NCBI RefSeq assembly: GCF_902148855.1
Contig: NC_043964.1
Location: forward strand, 27,763,285 to 27,827,284
DNA: 64,000 nucleotides
DNA from: Sphaeramia orbicularis
Taxonomy: Eukaryota > Chordata > Actinopteri > Kurtiformes > Apogonidae
Reading direction: 5' to 3'
Program-made: the position numbers and the translations under genes
In this document: positions 47,445-59,000 of the stretch, one piece after another
Layout: each line of letters begins with the position of its first letter
Numbering within the stretch: position 1 is the stretch's first letter
The notes under the pieces: generated by a model
Seen by the model: the letters and a program-made list of their open reading frames with translations, nothing else
Told to the model about the DNA's origin: nothing
Database searches by the model: none

Positions 47445-47845
47445 AGGTATGAAATTTTGTCTGTATTTACCTTTCCCTAAATAATTTATCACCCTTTATT
47501 ATAACATTATTCTCTGTGTTTTCATGACAGCTTATAGTAAATTCAAAGGTTGTAGTTCCAAAGCAAAGAAAACTAAGAAAAATTGGCCTTTTTAATAAAA
47601 TATATCATAAAGTGAACAAAAAACAAGTGTCTAAAACTACTTTCATTGGTCAAATTGGTCACTGTGGAGCCTTTGAATGTGTTCAAAATTGTTCATATCT
47701 GATGCTACTGAAAAGATGACATACTGAATGGTAAATGTAAAGTATGTAAATGTGTTGATAGGATCATAGTTCAAAAGTTATTCATTATTTTATGTCAGTA
47801 GATGCTTTTGGTCACCCACAACAGTTTAGGTCTTTGACTGTTAAA
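47445..47845 (+). repeat. Diverged MITE family A copy
   Basis: It matches family A at TTTCCCTAAATAATTTATCA, AAAATATATCATAAAGTGAA and AGTAGATGCTTTTGGTCACC. The ends are degraded. Confidence 0.55.
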
Positions 47846-50800
47846 ACATGGCCAATGTTAGATTCCAATGTGAAATAATCACAACCCTGAACTGAGACTC
47901 GCACACAAAACCAGTGGAGTCAGAAACATTCACATCATTTCCATCAGTAAAAATATGAACACACACAGTCAAAGTACTACAGGTAAAAATTGCACATTCA
48001 AAATGCTTATATAGTTTATTGATCTTATTATCTTATTCATTGTGCAGTAAAATTGGCTCTTGCTCTTATATATGATGATTCGGCTCATTTTACTGCAGCA
48101 TTCATGTTGTATTTGAGCAGCTTTACAGCATGTAAGTGACTTCCTCCACAGCAGAGTCGTGACACATCTCCATTTGAGCATATGTAAAAGTTACATAAAT
48201 TTGGATCTTACTGTTCATAGAAAAAAATTTCACATATGTATCCAATCCAGGACCACAGATGCAAATGTCCTAGGGGAGAAAAAAAAAACAAAAAACAGAT
48301 CTGAGTCATATGAAAAGATCACATTTGGGAGAATTTATCCTACAGTGTGAACATATTTTAGATCTTCTAAGGCTTTAATTTGTTATTTCAAATATTTGAA
48401 ATGTATCAAAAGCATTTAAAAGAGAAAAAAAAAATATTGAAATTAATATCTTATCCTTTTTCTTTGAAGGTGTATGTTATTTATGTGCTAATATGGATGG
48501 ATAGATGAAAGTAATAAAACTATTCTTTTAATTATTGTTATATTTTCACTTAAGTCTGTAACATTATACTATAATGATTGCTTATCAGTTCATTTACTTT
48601 TAAAGGTTGAGGCATGCTCTATTGTATTCCAGTCTGGTCTCCTGAATGTACCGTCCTGTCCTGACAGAGCAGGTCATGTTACCATGGTGATATACTCTCA
48701 CAAATGAAACTGAGCAGTCAGAGCGAGCCCTGAGGTGATCCTGGCAAAACACCAATTTTGTTTCATGACACAGGTGATTTCTTCTTCGATGAAAGTAACT
48801 TCAACGTGTGAATTCAGGTCAAGACAGGAAAACCCCTGCTGGTCTGTGAGCTCAAGTCATAACCTGAGTAAACCTGCCCCCTGCTGGAAATGTAGGAGCA
48901 CGACATCTAAAGTCAGTCTTGGTGCAACATAGGACTGTGGTTGTGTCAGATAGCCCTTTTTGTGAAATGACACAAAAGTATGTCAATTATGATTAGAGCT
49001 GTCTGAATTTTCTAAATCAGGGGTGTCAAACATGTGGCCCACAGCCCAAAACTGGCTCATGGGATGAATTTGGGACGCACAAAACTTACACTGACGATAT
49101 TAACAGTCAAGGGTGTCAAACTCATTTTAGTTGATGTTCCACATTCAGCCCATTTTGATCTAAAGTGGGTCTGACCAGTAAAATAATATAAATAATAACC
49201 TATAAGTGATGACAAATCCTAATTTTTCTCTTTTTCTTTTGTTTTAGTGTGAAATCTTTATATTTCCAAACTGTTCTTTCACAAAAAATATGAATAATCT
49301 AAGTGAACAATCTGAAATTTCTAATAAAAAATAAGTGCAATTTTAACAATATTACACCTGTTAGTGAATGTTTTGTGTCTTTGTAGATCCACTGTTACCT
49401 GTAAATTCTATTACACGTTAATAATTGAGAAGCTGATGCATAATGTTGTTAAAATCACCCTTTTTTTGCACTAAAACAAAGAGACAAATTTGGAGTTATT
49501 ATTTATGGCTTATTATGAGAGCAGTCAAATTCTTTCTAAAGGTCTTTTATGAATCCTTATCAATTCTCCTTTCCATCTTCCTTTAAATCAGTGACGTTTA
49601 ACTCCATGAAGTCAAGGTAAAGTGGATTAGAGGATTTCTTTATTTTGTACTTTTTGGACACAGCCTCTTTATGAGTAGGTGTCATATGAGAGGCTTGGCT
49701 TGTAATAAAAAAAAAAAAAAAAAGTCATCCTATGGACAAACGGTTAACCCTTAACCTTCCTCTTGTGTTAGGGTCAGCACAGACCCATTTTAGGTTTTAA
49801 AGGCATAAATGAACCACATAAAATTTGTGTATTGCATCAAGGCTTTTTTGGCTTTGACAAGAACCTCTATTTCAACAGAATAATAAAAAAAAATAAAATA
49901 ACTGAATTATGAAATGCTGTGGTTGAAATTATGACCTTTGTGTTGTTGGGGTAGGTTTCGACCCAGTTATAAAAATAAGATTATAAAGTAATAATTACAG
50001 CCCAAACTGAAATCCTAAGTGCATTTTCAGCTGACACACTGACAGCCAGCTCCTCTAACAATCATGTGAGTTTATGGGGATTCTCATTTTGCCTCATTAT
50101 CCAGTTTACCTGCACAGAAATGAAACAAGCAAAGACGGGCATGTCCAGACATGTGAGGGCAATTCAGTACAGAGTTGATGACTGCAGAGTGCACATCAAG
50201 ACAAAAAAAAGGCCCATATTAAAACCAATATTTTCATGGATAAGGAAGCCTAACAAGGTAACCAAGAGATGAGAAACAAATTGGATGACAGATAATTGTT
50301 TTTCGTGTATTTTACAGCTGATTTAAGACATGGTAAAAACTGACCCCTTAACATAATAGATAGTAACAGAAAGCTAACACACGAGGAATGATAAGTGCCT
50401 TTTACGGAGAATCTACTAGAACAGGAACGTGTGCAGGCCTCGTAACAATAAAGACTCCCTTTAATAACCAAGTACACATTTTCCTCAGAACTGTCCTATT
50501 GTATTATGTACTGATTCACTGTTTGTCACAGGGTGATTTATACCCATGTAACCATGATATAACATTTACTTACACTTTATCACTTAAGCATGTGTAACTC
50601 AAACTGTTTATTTAGTCTTTTTTATTCTTGGATTTTCTTTATTCTATTTGGATTGTTGAGTCAAGGGAATGTCCATTTTTTATTTGCCTTTCACATGAAT
50701 TGAAACATCCCACTTCCACTGTCTGAGTACTGCTGATGATAAACAAAAGTGAAAGTAAAGCTGTACTTTTCTTCATGAGTCATGGTCATAGGTTGAACCT

Positions 50801-51960
50801 TTGGCATACATATGTCACCCTCTGTGTGTCCAAAGTTATTTATAGTTAAGTAAAGGCGCCAACATTCCCCATACACACTCATGCTAAGAGATACATAGTT
50901 TGTTTAGACTGCCTAAAATATTGGAACCTTGTGTCTCCTGATGTGATCTCCTCACTATCTGCTTTTACAGTAAAATGAGCAGGAAAAGAACCTTAAGTTG
51001 CGAGGTGTAAAATCCAGCTCGATAGTCTCTTGCTTTGTTTTGCAAAATAAGACTCGTCTATGCCTAAACTTTGACATACTCCTCAAAACATCATTCACAC
51101 ATATCGAATTGTAGAATCATGTCACATCTCGTCACCCAACATCAACTGCAAATACCCCAGAAAAGTACCTTTACCATATAGCTTATTGTGTATAACTATG
51201 GTGCCCTTGTTTCCAGAGTATACAAATCCTGACTTGAATATTTTCAGGACTGATTTGTCCGAATCCAGCTCAAGTTTCGTTTGTTTCTTTATGATAAGGT
51301 GTTTTTTCCAGCTGTTTTATGTGCATTTTCAATTTGTGCATATCACAACTGGAGTAGAAAAGCAAAAGGATGGGTGAAAAGGGTCAGTCATGCATGGTTT
51401 CAGTCTCAAAATCGGCCTTTTAAATTAAATGCATTATTAAACTCTGCACCTACTATTTCCATGACCAGCCTTTTAATAGTCACATACTACAAGCACCTGA
51501 AAACACATAAATTAGCTTTTTTTGGACAATTTTCTGCAAATTTGGTTAAACTGAGCAATGCATTTTGACAGAAACCTATGTAATCCCTTCAAATCCCAAC
51601 TTGGGGGACTGCACAAAGGATGAAATACTGTGCAGAACTAGAATGTGTTTGGCACTGTTTTAGGGTGACACTGTAAATTAATCACAATAATAATTTCAAA
51701 CTTGCTTGTTTCATTCAGAAAATCCTACATGGAACTGCTCCACCAACATTAGGTAAGCTCATTATAGTAAAATCAAGTATTAGTGGAACAGTAATCAGTC
51801 TCTACTTCATACATGCTCAACATAGAATACACAGGTGTTATCAGTTAGGGGAGAGAGGGAGTGAGACATGGACTAACATTCCAGCTGCAATAAGAGAATG
51901 TACTACCTTCAGTGCATTCAAAACCAGTCTTAAACAACAGCTTAAAAGGAACCAGATCTG
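47846..51960. other. Gene-free spacer
   Basis: No credible exon is seen on either strand. A GTCAAAC-type repeat occupies 49018-49540 (starting GGGGTGTCAAACATGTGGCC). A repeat end at about 49755-49990 has CCTTCCTCTTGTGTTAGGGT and the near-inverted GTAGGTTTCGACCC. The rest looks unique and AT-rich. Confidence 0.5.
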
Positions 51961-51970
51961 TGATCATTAA

Positions 51971-52716
51971 CCCATTAAGACCCAGTGTTACTTTTCTGTC
52001 AGTTCCCAACTAATTTTTTTTAGATCTCACCTTTCTTAATTGATATATCACCATTTATTATAATATTATCTTCTGTATTTTCTGTTTTTACAATGAAAAT
52101 TATGTATTTTCCTGTATTTAATTCACTGATCATGCAGACATTCAAATAAACTTAGATTAAAGTTGAGAGTTATCACATCAAAAACAGAGCAAACTGAAGA
52201 AAAAGTGACTTTTTCAGTAAAATATATCATTAACTGAACATAAAACAAATGCCTCCATCCACTGTCATTGACCCAACTCCTTGTGTTTTACTGGTGAAAC
52301 GTTGTAGAACAGGGGTGCCCAATCCTGGTCCTCGAGAGCTACTATCCTGCATGTTTTAGATGTTTCCTACTTGCAGCACAGCTGATGGTTATTATCAGGT
52401 TTCTGCAGAGCTTGAGGACTGGCTTATCATTTGAATCAGGTGTGTTGGAAGAGGGACACACCTAAAACATGCAGGATAGTAGCTCTCGAGGACCAGGATT
52501 GGACACCCCTGTTGTAGAAGATGACAGTGTTTCCATGGTAACCGCAGAGCCTCTGAATGTCCAAATGGGTCACATCTGATGACTATGAAAAGATGACAAA
52601 CTGCATTTTACACCAATTATTTACATGAATTGATCGGATTAGTGAATTAACAGGTATTAAACAGTTTACATCAGTAGATGGTTTTGATCACTTGTTGTTA
52701 TTTGGGTCTTTATGGG
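51971..52716 (+). mobile_element. TTAA MITE family A copy carrying a hAT MITE
   Basis: TTAA at 51967-51970 and 52717-52720 flank ends CCCATTAAGACCCAGTG and TTTGGGTCTTTATGGG. It carries the nested hAT-like MITE at 52310-52511; without the insert it is about 536 bp, matching the 543 bp of the copy at 26620. Confidence 0.8.
52310..52511. mobile_element. hAT-like MITE with long inverted repeats
   Basis: A 202-bp element with about 50-bp near-perfect inverted ends (CAGGGGTGCCCAATCCTGGT and its complement). A perfect 8-bp target duplication TTGTAGAA flanks it (52302-52309 and 52512-52519), diagnostic of hAT. It has no coding capacity. Confidence 0.9.
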
Positions 52717-53079
52717 TTAATTATATGCCAATGTCTTTCTATGACACAGCAATATATTGTTGTCCTCTGTAGGGAACAAGAGTTTGACAGCTTTACTTAA
52801 AAAAGAAAAAGTTAAAAAAAGTATCTGGAAAAAAAAAACAAAAACTGTTGCATCATGCTATTTCCAATCAAGACAATTATTTACTTTCCTAAGAATATGT
52901 CCAATATCTAGTATTGTTGTATATTGTTTATATTTGTCGTCCTGTTTTCTTATTGTACCATGGATTTTTAGTGTGTTATGAATTGCCATTTTTTTCCCAA
53001 TCGAACAAAGTGGAAGTGCTGCTGGGTCTTCTTCTTGGTAATTATCCACAGGTGCTCTTTGGAAACTTGTGGTGTGTCT

Positions 53080-53367
53080 GGTTATTTAGAGTCAAAAAAA
53101 AAATCCGCATAAGCATGCTAGATTTCAAAAAATATATCCAAGGCACACTGTAGGATTTGTGTAAAAATAAAATGCCTTTATTAATTCATGGCAGTCTTTA
53201 AAATACAGCCAACACGTTGCGACCTCTGGTCTTCATCAGGGCTTTTTTCACTAGTGAGTTACACACCCTCATACAATCACTTTAATGACCTGAAGGAGGG
53301 AGGTGTGAGAGGAAGAAAAAAAAACAAACAAAAAAAACATGCATACAAACATACATATACATATGCA

Positions 53368-53401
<34 letters not shown>

Positions 53402-53700
53402 ACCCAAACATATGCATATATGTGTATGTGTGTGCATATGTATGTTAGTATGCATGTTTTTTTTTGTTTTTTTTTTTCTTCTTCTCACACCTCCGTCCAT
53501 CAGGTATGAAGGTGTGCTACTCACTAGTGAAAAAAGTCCTGATGAAGACCAGAGGTCGCAGCGTTGGCTGTATTTTAAAGACTGCCATGAATTAATAAAG
53601 GCATTTTATTTTTACACAAATCCTACAGTGTGCCTTGGATATATTTTTTGAAATCTAGCATGCTTATGCGGATTTTTTTTTTTCTGGACTCTAAATAACC
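53080..53700. mobile_element. Long palindrome of Penelope-like 3' ends
   Basis: The outer ends GGTTATTTAGAGTC and GACTCTAAATAACC are inverted copies. Identity continues inward through GCATAAGCATGCTAGATTTC, AATAAAATGCCTTTATTAAT and a CTGATGAAGACCAGAGGTC block to a CA/TG-rich centre near 53390. The CTGATGAAG block and the AATAAAGGCATTTTA text recall the Penelope-like fragment at 3654-4156. No coding remnant is present. Confidence 0.6.
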
Positions 53701-53961
53701 TGCCATTTTTTCCCCTTCTATGTTATTTTTGTTTCTTCTGATTTGCAAATGTAACTGTAAATTTGGGCTAATTCTGGCATATTAATACAACTAAAAAACA
53801 AAGTAAAGCTGCTTAGTTATAGTCAACAGAATCCTAACTACTTCTCTATATCTGTAAATGAAACGTACCTGCTCCAGAACATTCTAATTTATGACTTATG
53901 ACTAATATATGGGTTAATTAGAATATAACACAGTCATCTGAGTAAACGCCCATTTCTGACT

Positions 53962-53969
53962 AAACGAAA
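53962..53969 (+). promoter_or_regulatory. IRF-type element upstream of rnf213 (candidate)
   Basis: AAACGAAA within CTAAACGAAACTTT matches the IRF core AANNGAAA. It lies just upstream of a CG-richer stretch and the putative first exon ending at 54083. Mammalian RNF213 is interferon-inducible, so the site is plausible; function is inferred. Confidence 0.4.
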
Positions 53970-53994
53970 CTTTAGAAAACACGCGGAAATGCCG

Positions 53995-54083
53995 TGGGCA
54001 GCATGTCGCAGATCCGGCGCAGATGAGACCCGCGCTCGTGCAGTGTGCATCAGAGGGAAGAGCTCGTGACCTGATGAGCACAG
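53995..54083 (+). other. Putative rnf213 non-coding exon 1
   Basis: A CG-richer stretch (GGCGCAGATGAGACCCGCGC) ends at a donor CACAG|GTACAG. The coding exon's 5' leader begins after an acceptor at 56047. The 5' boundary is a guess. Confidence 0.35.
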
Positions 54084-54701
54084 GTACAGTGGAACCCCCA
54101 TGTTACTGCTTTAAGGGACAGCTAAAGGTATTGACATTACACATTATGTACCCTACAACTAGGACTAAAACACACAGTATTGACTGGAGCAGCTATAGGA
54201 CAGGTTTGACACAGGACACTTTAGACCAGGTCTGTTTCGAATGTGTGTTTTATTTGTCTGACATCTATCTTTTCACCTGTAAATGCTACTGTTTGTGTGT
54301 TTTTTGTACTGAAAACTCACGAGCGAATGATGCATCTGCGCAGTTAGTAAGCTAGTTAGCTAACTCGCTACACTATCGATGCAATAACACGTTTTCTTGT
54401 AACACAGTGCGTTATCACACGTATTTAACGTTTGCCCTATTCATAAGAAAGGCAACACTTGTTTTATTTACTTAATATTTGTAGTTTGTTGTCAAATATC
54501 AGCATCGGCTGGAACCCGGAAGTGACGATACAGATAAAGATCGTTGCTTGAGAAGATGAACCACTCTGTACCGGCTCTGATACTTCATTTGTTCCTGCAA
54601 AAGTATTTCACAGGAAGAAATTTCACTTCTCTGTTTTGGTTCAAGGTGAATTTTAGACATGAGCTGCCCACAAAGTTTCATGATTTAGTTTAGTGTCATA
54701 A

Positions 54702-54769
54702 AAAGTAACAAGAAAAACTAAGACAGGAAAAGAAAAGTAACAAGAAAAACTAAGACAGGAAAAGAAAAT
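54702..54769. repeat. 34-bp direct duplication
   Basis: AAAAGTAACAAGAAAAACTA and the following AGACAGGAAAAG occur twice in tandem in the rnf213 5' intron. Confidence 0.9.
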
Positions 54770-56066
54770 CTGCTCACAATATGACTGAAAAGGAGCAACA
54801 ATCTTAGATTTTCTGCCCCTATTTTACAGAATACCTGCATGTTTACAATGTTAATTTCATACAGAATTGTGACATTAATGTCTTAATACATGTTAATAGA
54901 ATATCTGCCGTCACTTATTGCAGTAATTCATCATTTACAATTCAACATCATTCACAACATCATGCTGTCTAGACCACTAAATTATTTTCCTGTTTTTCAT
55001 AATTCCGTAGTAGGTTTGATTTAATGGATTTTTTTAAAAAGACTATATTTGATCTAGATTATTTTGTGTCTTTGTTGAGATTATTCTGTAAATTGACTCC
55101 TTCCATCACTTTAGTTCCGAATCTGTGTTATTAAATGTGTGCATTTTAGACTTGATGACATGATCATTTTTGCAAGAACATATTTTTCTATTGTGCAAAT
55201 CCCCGAGTTACCAAGAAAGATGTGATGTGTTTCTAGTTATTTATTAATACCTTGTGACCATAATGTTCCTTGCCTCTTTTAGTAGTTGCATTATATTGTG
55301 CTGTACTGGGATTGTGGAGGCATGTGATGCAAGTCAAATATCATTGTGAATACACAATCAAGTCATATCTTATCTTTATTATACATATTACTTTGAGCTA
55401 TAGCCACAAGAGTTTCAACAGGGAAACTGCCCCAAAAACAGTGCCTACCAGAGGAGTAATTCTGAAAAAGGAGTCATCTAGTGGCATTACATTTACAAGC
55501 TCTGTAATTAAAATGTCACTGGACACGGAGTAAAGACAAACAGGCATCCAACTTAAATAAACACCATTGAGTTCAGTTGCCCTTTGCACTCTGCAAAAAG
55601 TAGGTCTACCTTAGTGCAACAACATGTGTAAATAGTCTTATAGGCAGGCTTTTAGGTATTCTGTGATCTTCTCAGAGTGAAGAGGCTTTGTCAGGAGTTC
55701 GTAAAGGCTATTTTTTTTGTTTCAGTGTACAGTGAGACCTCTTCCTTTTCTCACTTCTCTGACTGAAATGAACCTTTAGTGGATGTTAAGAAGACCGATC
55801 TGTGGACTAAACGGGGCCCTCTACCTTGCATATAGAGGTTACATACAGTATATAGAGGTCAAAATGTTTACATGTCAGCTCTAAATCAAAGTCCAAGTGA
55901 AATAAACAGTTTGGTTCCTGGTAGTTGTTCTGCAGAGCTAAGCCGGGTCTAAACTTGAGGGCAGTTGTGGCAAAACTGAAAGTGAAAGAAATTCTGCTTT
56001 GTCAGGCTTTAAGGTATTTTCCACAAACATAATTTCTTCCGTTGCAGAGGCCAGTGAAGTTTGAAG

Positions 56067-59000
56067 ATGAAGTGCCCAGATTGTGGGCATGTCATTGTGG
56101 AGGAGAAAGCCAAGTTCTGCAGTGACTGTGGCCTGAGGCTGACTACCCAACCTGCAAACACACAAGGTAAGAGCATCCTTTATGGTTTAGTTTAATATCA
56201 TTCGAGTAATGCAAGTAAATAATGATAAGTGCATAAAATCACTCAAGAAGGACTCTCTTGTTGAGTTTGATAGCCTTTAACAACTAAACAAGTATCTAGT
56301 TACTATTTACTGTTGAAGAGTTTTTGTTGTAATATTTGCTCAAGAAAAGAGACTAAAACCTGAACCTAATTCAGTACCATATGCTCATATATCGACTTTA
56401 CACACATCATCAGTCGCCAAAAACAGGAATTAGAAAATAAGAAGAGAAGAGATTGTGACTGCAAGATGGCCTGTGATGAATCTTAGGTTCAGTGTAAAAT
56501 ATAAGGTGCATCTGAATGGCCCCTTTTTCTTAGGAAGTTTCCTAACTGAGTGAAATGACCCAATGAGCTTCAATGCTACATTCAGTGTCTCCTTTAGTAT
56601 AAGTTACATAGACCTTTACCAGAGGAGAAGAGAGAATCTCATCCCTTAATTCACTGCAGGCGCAACGTTAACCGAGTGTTCATGAAAACAGACACAGGCA
56701 AAGCATCATCATCACTTAGTAACACTTTGCTTGAGATTTTGCTTTCAGTTAAACTGGGCTCAATTCATTTGGACTTTGAGCTCAGTTGAAGCTGAGTGAA
56801 ATAAGATTCAAGGAGTGAGAGAATTGCACTATTGTAAATGAAGTGTAGAACAAAATGAAGCATTGGGAGTACTGTCTTTGTAGCTGAACTGCAATGGTGT
56901 GCACTCATTTGACAAATATTATAATATCTGAAAATGTATCATATTATTTTGCTCTAGATGCAGGAAATCAGCCTAAACCCTTGGTAGCAGACTTGGAAAA
57001 TACAGCTGAGAAACCATCAAGCAGCACAGGAGATGATAAAGAGTCGGAAAGATCCTCCAAACGGCCCAGTGAGGAGACCGTGACCAAGAAGAAGGTAATT
57101 CAGTGCCTCACTTATTCTCTTTATGTTTATGTCCATGTCTAATATCATGGAAAAGTCTCCAAATCTATTTGACAATGTTGATGCATTGTAAGGCAACTGG
57201 AAAAAACAGACTTCAATTTAATGAGAAATGTCATTCCAGCATAGTCATACTTTCACTACTAAGATGCTGCTGCATTTGTTTACACACAACAAATGTTACT
57301 GAAGGTTGAAGTCTGACATTACATGCAGGCGTTAAAGGGGGCATATTTTGCTAAACCCACTTTTATTAGTCTTTGGTACATTTATTTGTGTATTTGGACC
57401 CTGATAGTTCAAAAAGTTTGAATTTGAACCCTCTGGGTGCTGCAAAGCTATCTTTATATTCATTTTGGCAAAAATTGAGTGGATTTCTACAACCCGTTTT
57501 AATTCCTGCTTAATTTGTTACATCTATAACTAGTTACGTCACGACATTTGCACATTTAAGGTCAAGACTTCTCATGAATATTTCTCCAAGTATGACATAA
57601 TTGTTTGTCAGCAGCAGCAATTGTAGTAAAAACTGAAAATATGTCCAAACTTTGAGCCGATTTCATAAAATGTTAAGTTGTTGGTTGAATGGGACAGAGC
57701 AGCACAGTCAACAACCTGGAGGGGGTGGGGTGTGGGGTGTGAAGTTGCTCATTTGCATTTAAAGGGCCAGCGCTCATAACGACCTTTCCTATGTCATTAC
57801 TCAAAAATAAGGTGGAAGATGGACCTCTGGAATTGAATTAATGAAGAATTCAGACCCAAGCATAGTATTTACAGTTTATATAGACTACAGGGAAATGTTT
57901 TAAAATGCATAATTCCATTTAAAAAAGCAAAATATCACTCCTTTAAGACAACATACCTTCATTTTTCTGTGTTAACACAGTATTATGGCATTTTTATGTA
58001 TCTATTTTTATTCTGTTTGTTCTATTAAGTACTGCAGTTTTAAAGTTTTTTTAATAGTATCTCTTCCCCCAATTCTTCATAGAAAAAAAGGAAGAAGAAG
58101 AATAAAAAGAAGAAAGATGGCAACATGTCATCAGACCAATCTGATGTGTCACTCATGTCGATGGGAGACAACCAGGAGAAGACGACTCGGGATGGAAAAG
58201 ACTCTTCTGATGGTGAAAGCTCTGATAATGCAATGGATGAAACTCCAGACTCGCTCCAAGATGGGACCTCATCACTAGAGAGCCCACCTTCTCCTTCAAC
58301 AGCTAACACGACTGCTGCTGCTGCACCATCTGAAGACAAACAAGATGTTCAGAATGATAAACCTACTGCCGCATTAAAGTCAAGTGTAGAAGCGCAGCCT
58401 GTAGTAGCAGCAGGCAAACATATGGAAGGAGAGAGCAATGCAGCTAAACCCAGTCAGGATCAAAAAACCCAAAAAGCACCAGCTGATGCTTCAACTCAGC
58501 CTCCTGTCTCAGAGCAAAGTAAGACCACAGCTCCACAGTTAGGCTCAGATAAAGAACCCAAGAACAATAAATCAAATGATCAAAACACTGACAGGAAAAA
58601 CTCAAAGAGCAAGAAAGACACAGTCAACGCTAAACAGCCTAAAAAGGACGAGAACGCTAATGTGGACCCAAGTGTGAAACAGACAGAACAAACCAAACAA
58701 AAGCTGAAAAATCAGCAGGAGCAGAAACAGCCTAAAAGGGACGAGAACGTTAATGTGGACCCAAGTGTGAAACAGACAGAACAAACCAAACAGAAGCCGA
58801 AAAATCAGCAGGAGCAGAAACCGCCTAAAAAGGATGAGAACGTTAATGTGGACCCAAGTGTGAAACAGACAGAACAAACCAAACAGAAGCCGAAAAATCA
58901 GCAGGAGCAGAAACAGAAGCAAACTGTGCCAGCTGAGCAAAAGATGGTTTTTGGGCCAAACTCAGTAGCAAAGGTAAAAATTACTGAGATATGTGGTCAG

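Noticed and set aside
58040-58940. Minus-strand frames opposite the large rnf213 exon
   Set aside because: They are shadows of a repetitive coding exon; the plus strand has consistent splice phases and family match.
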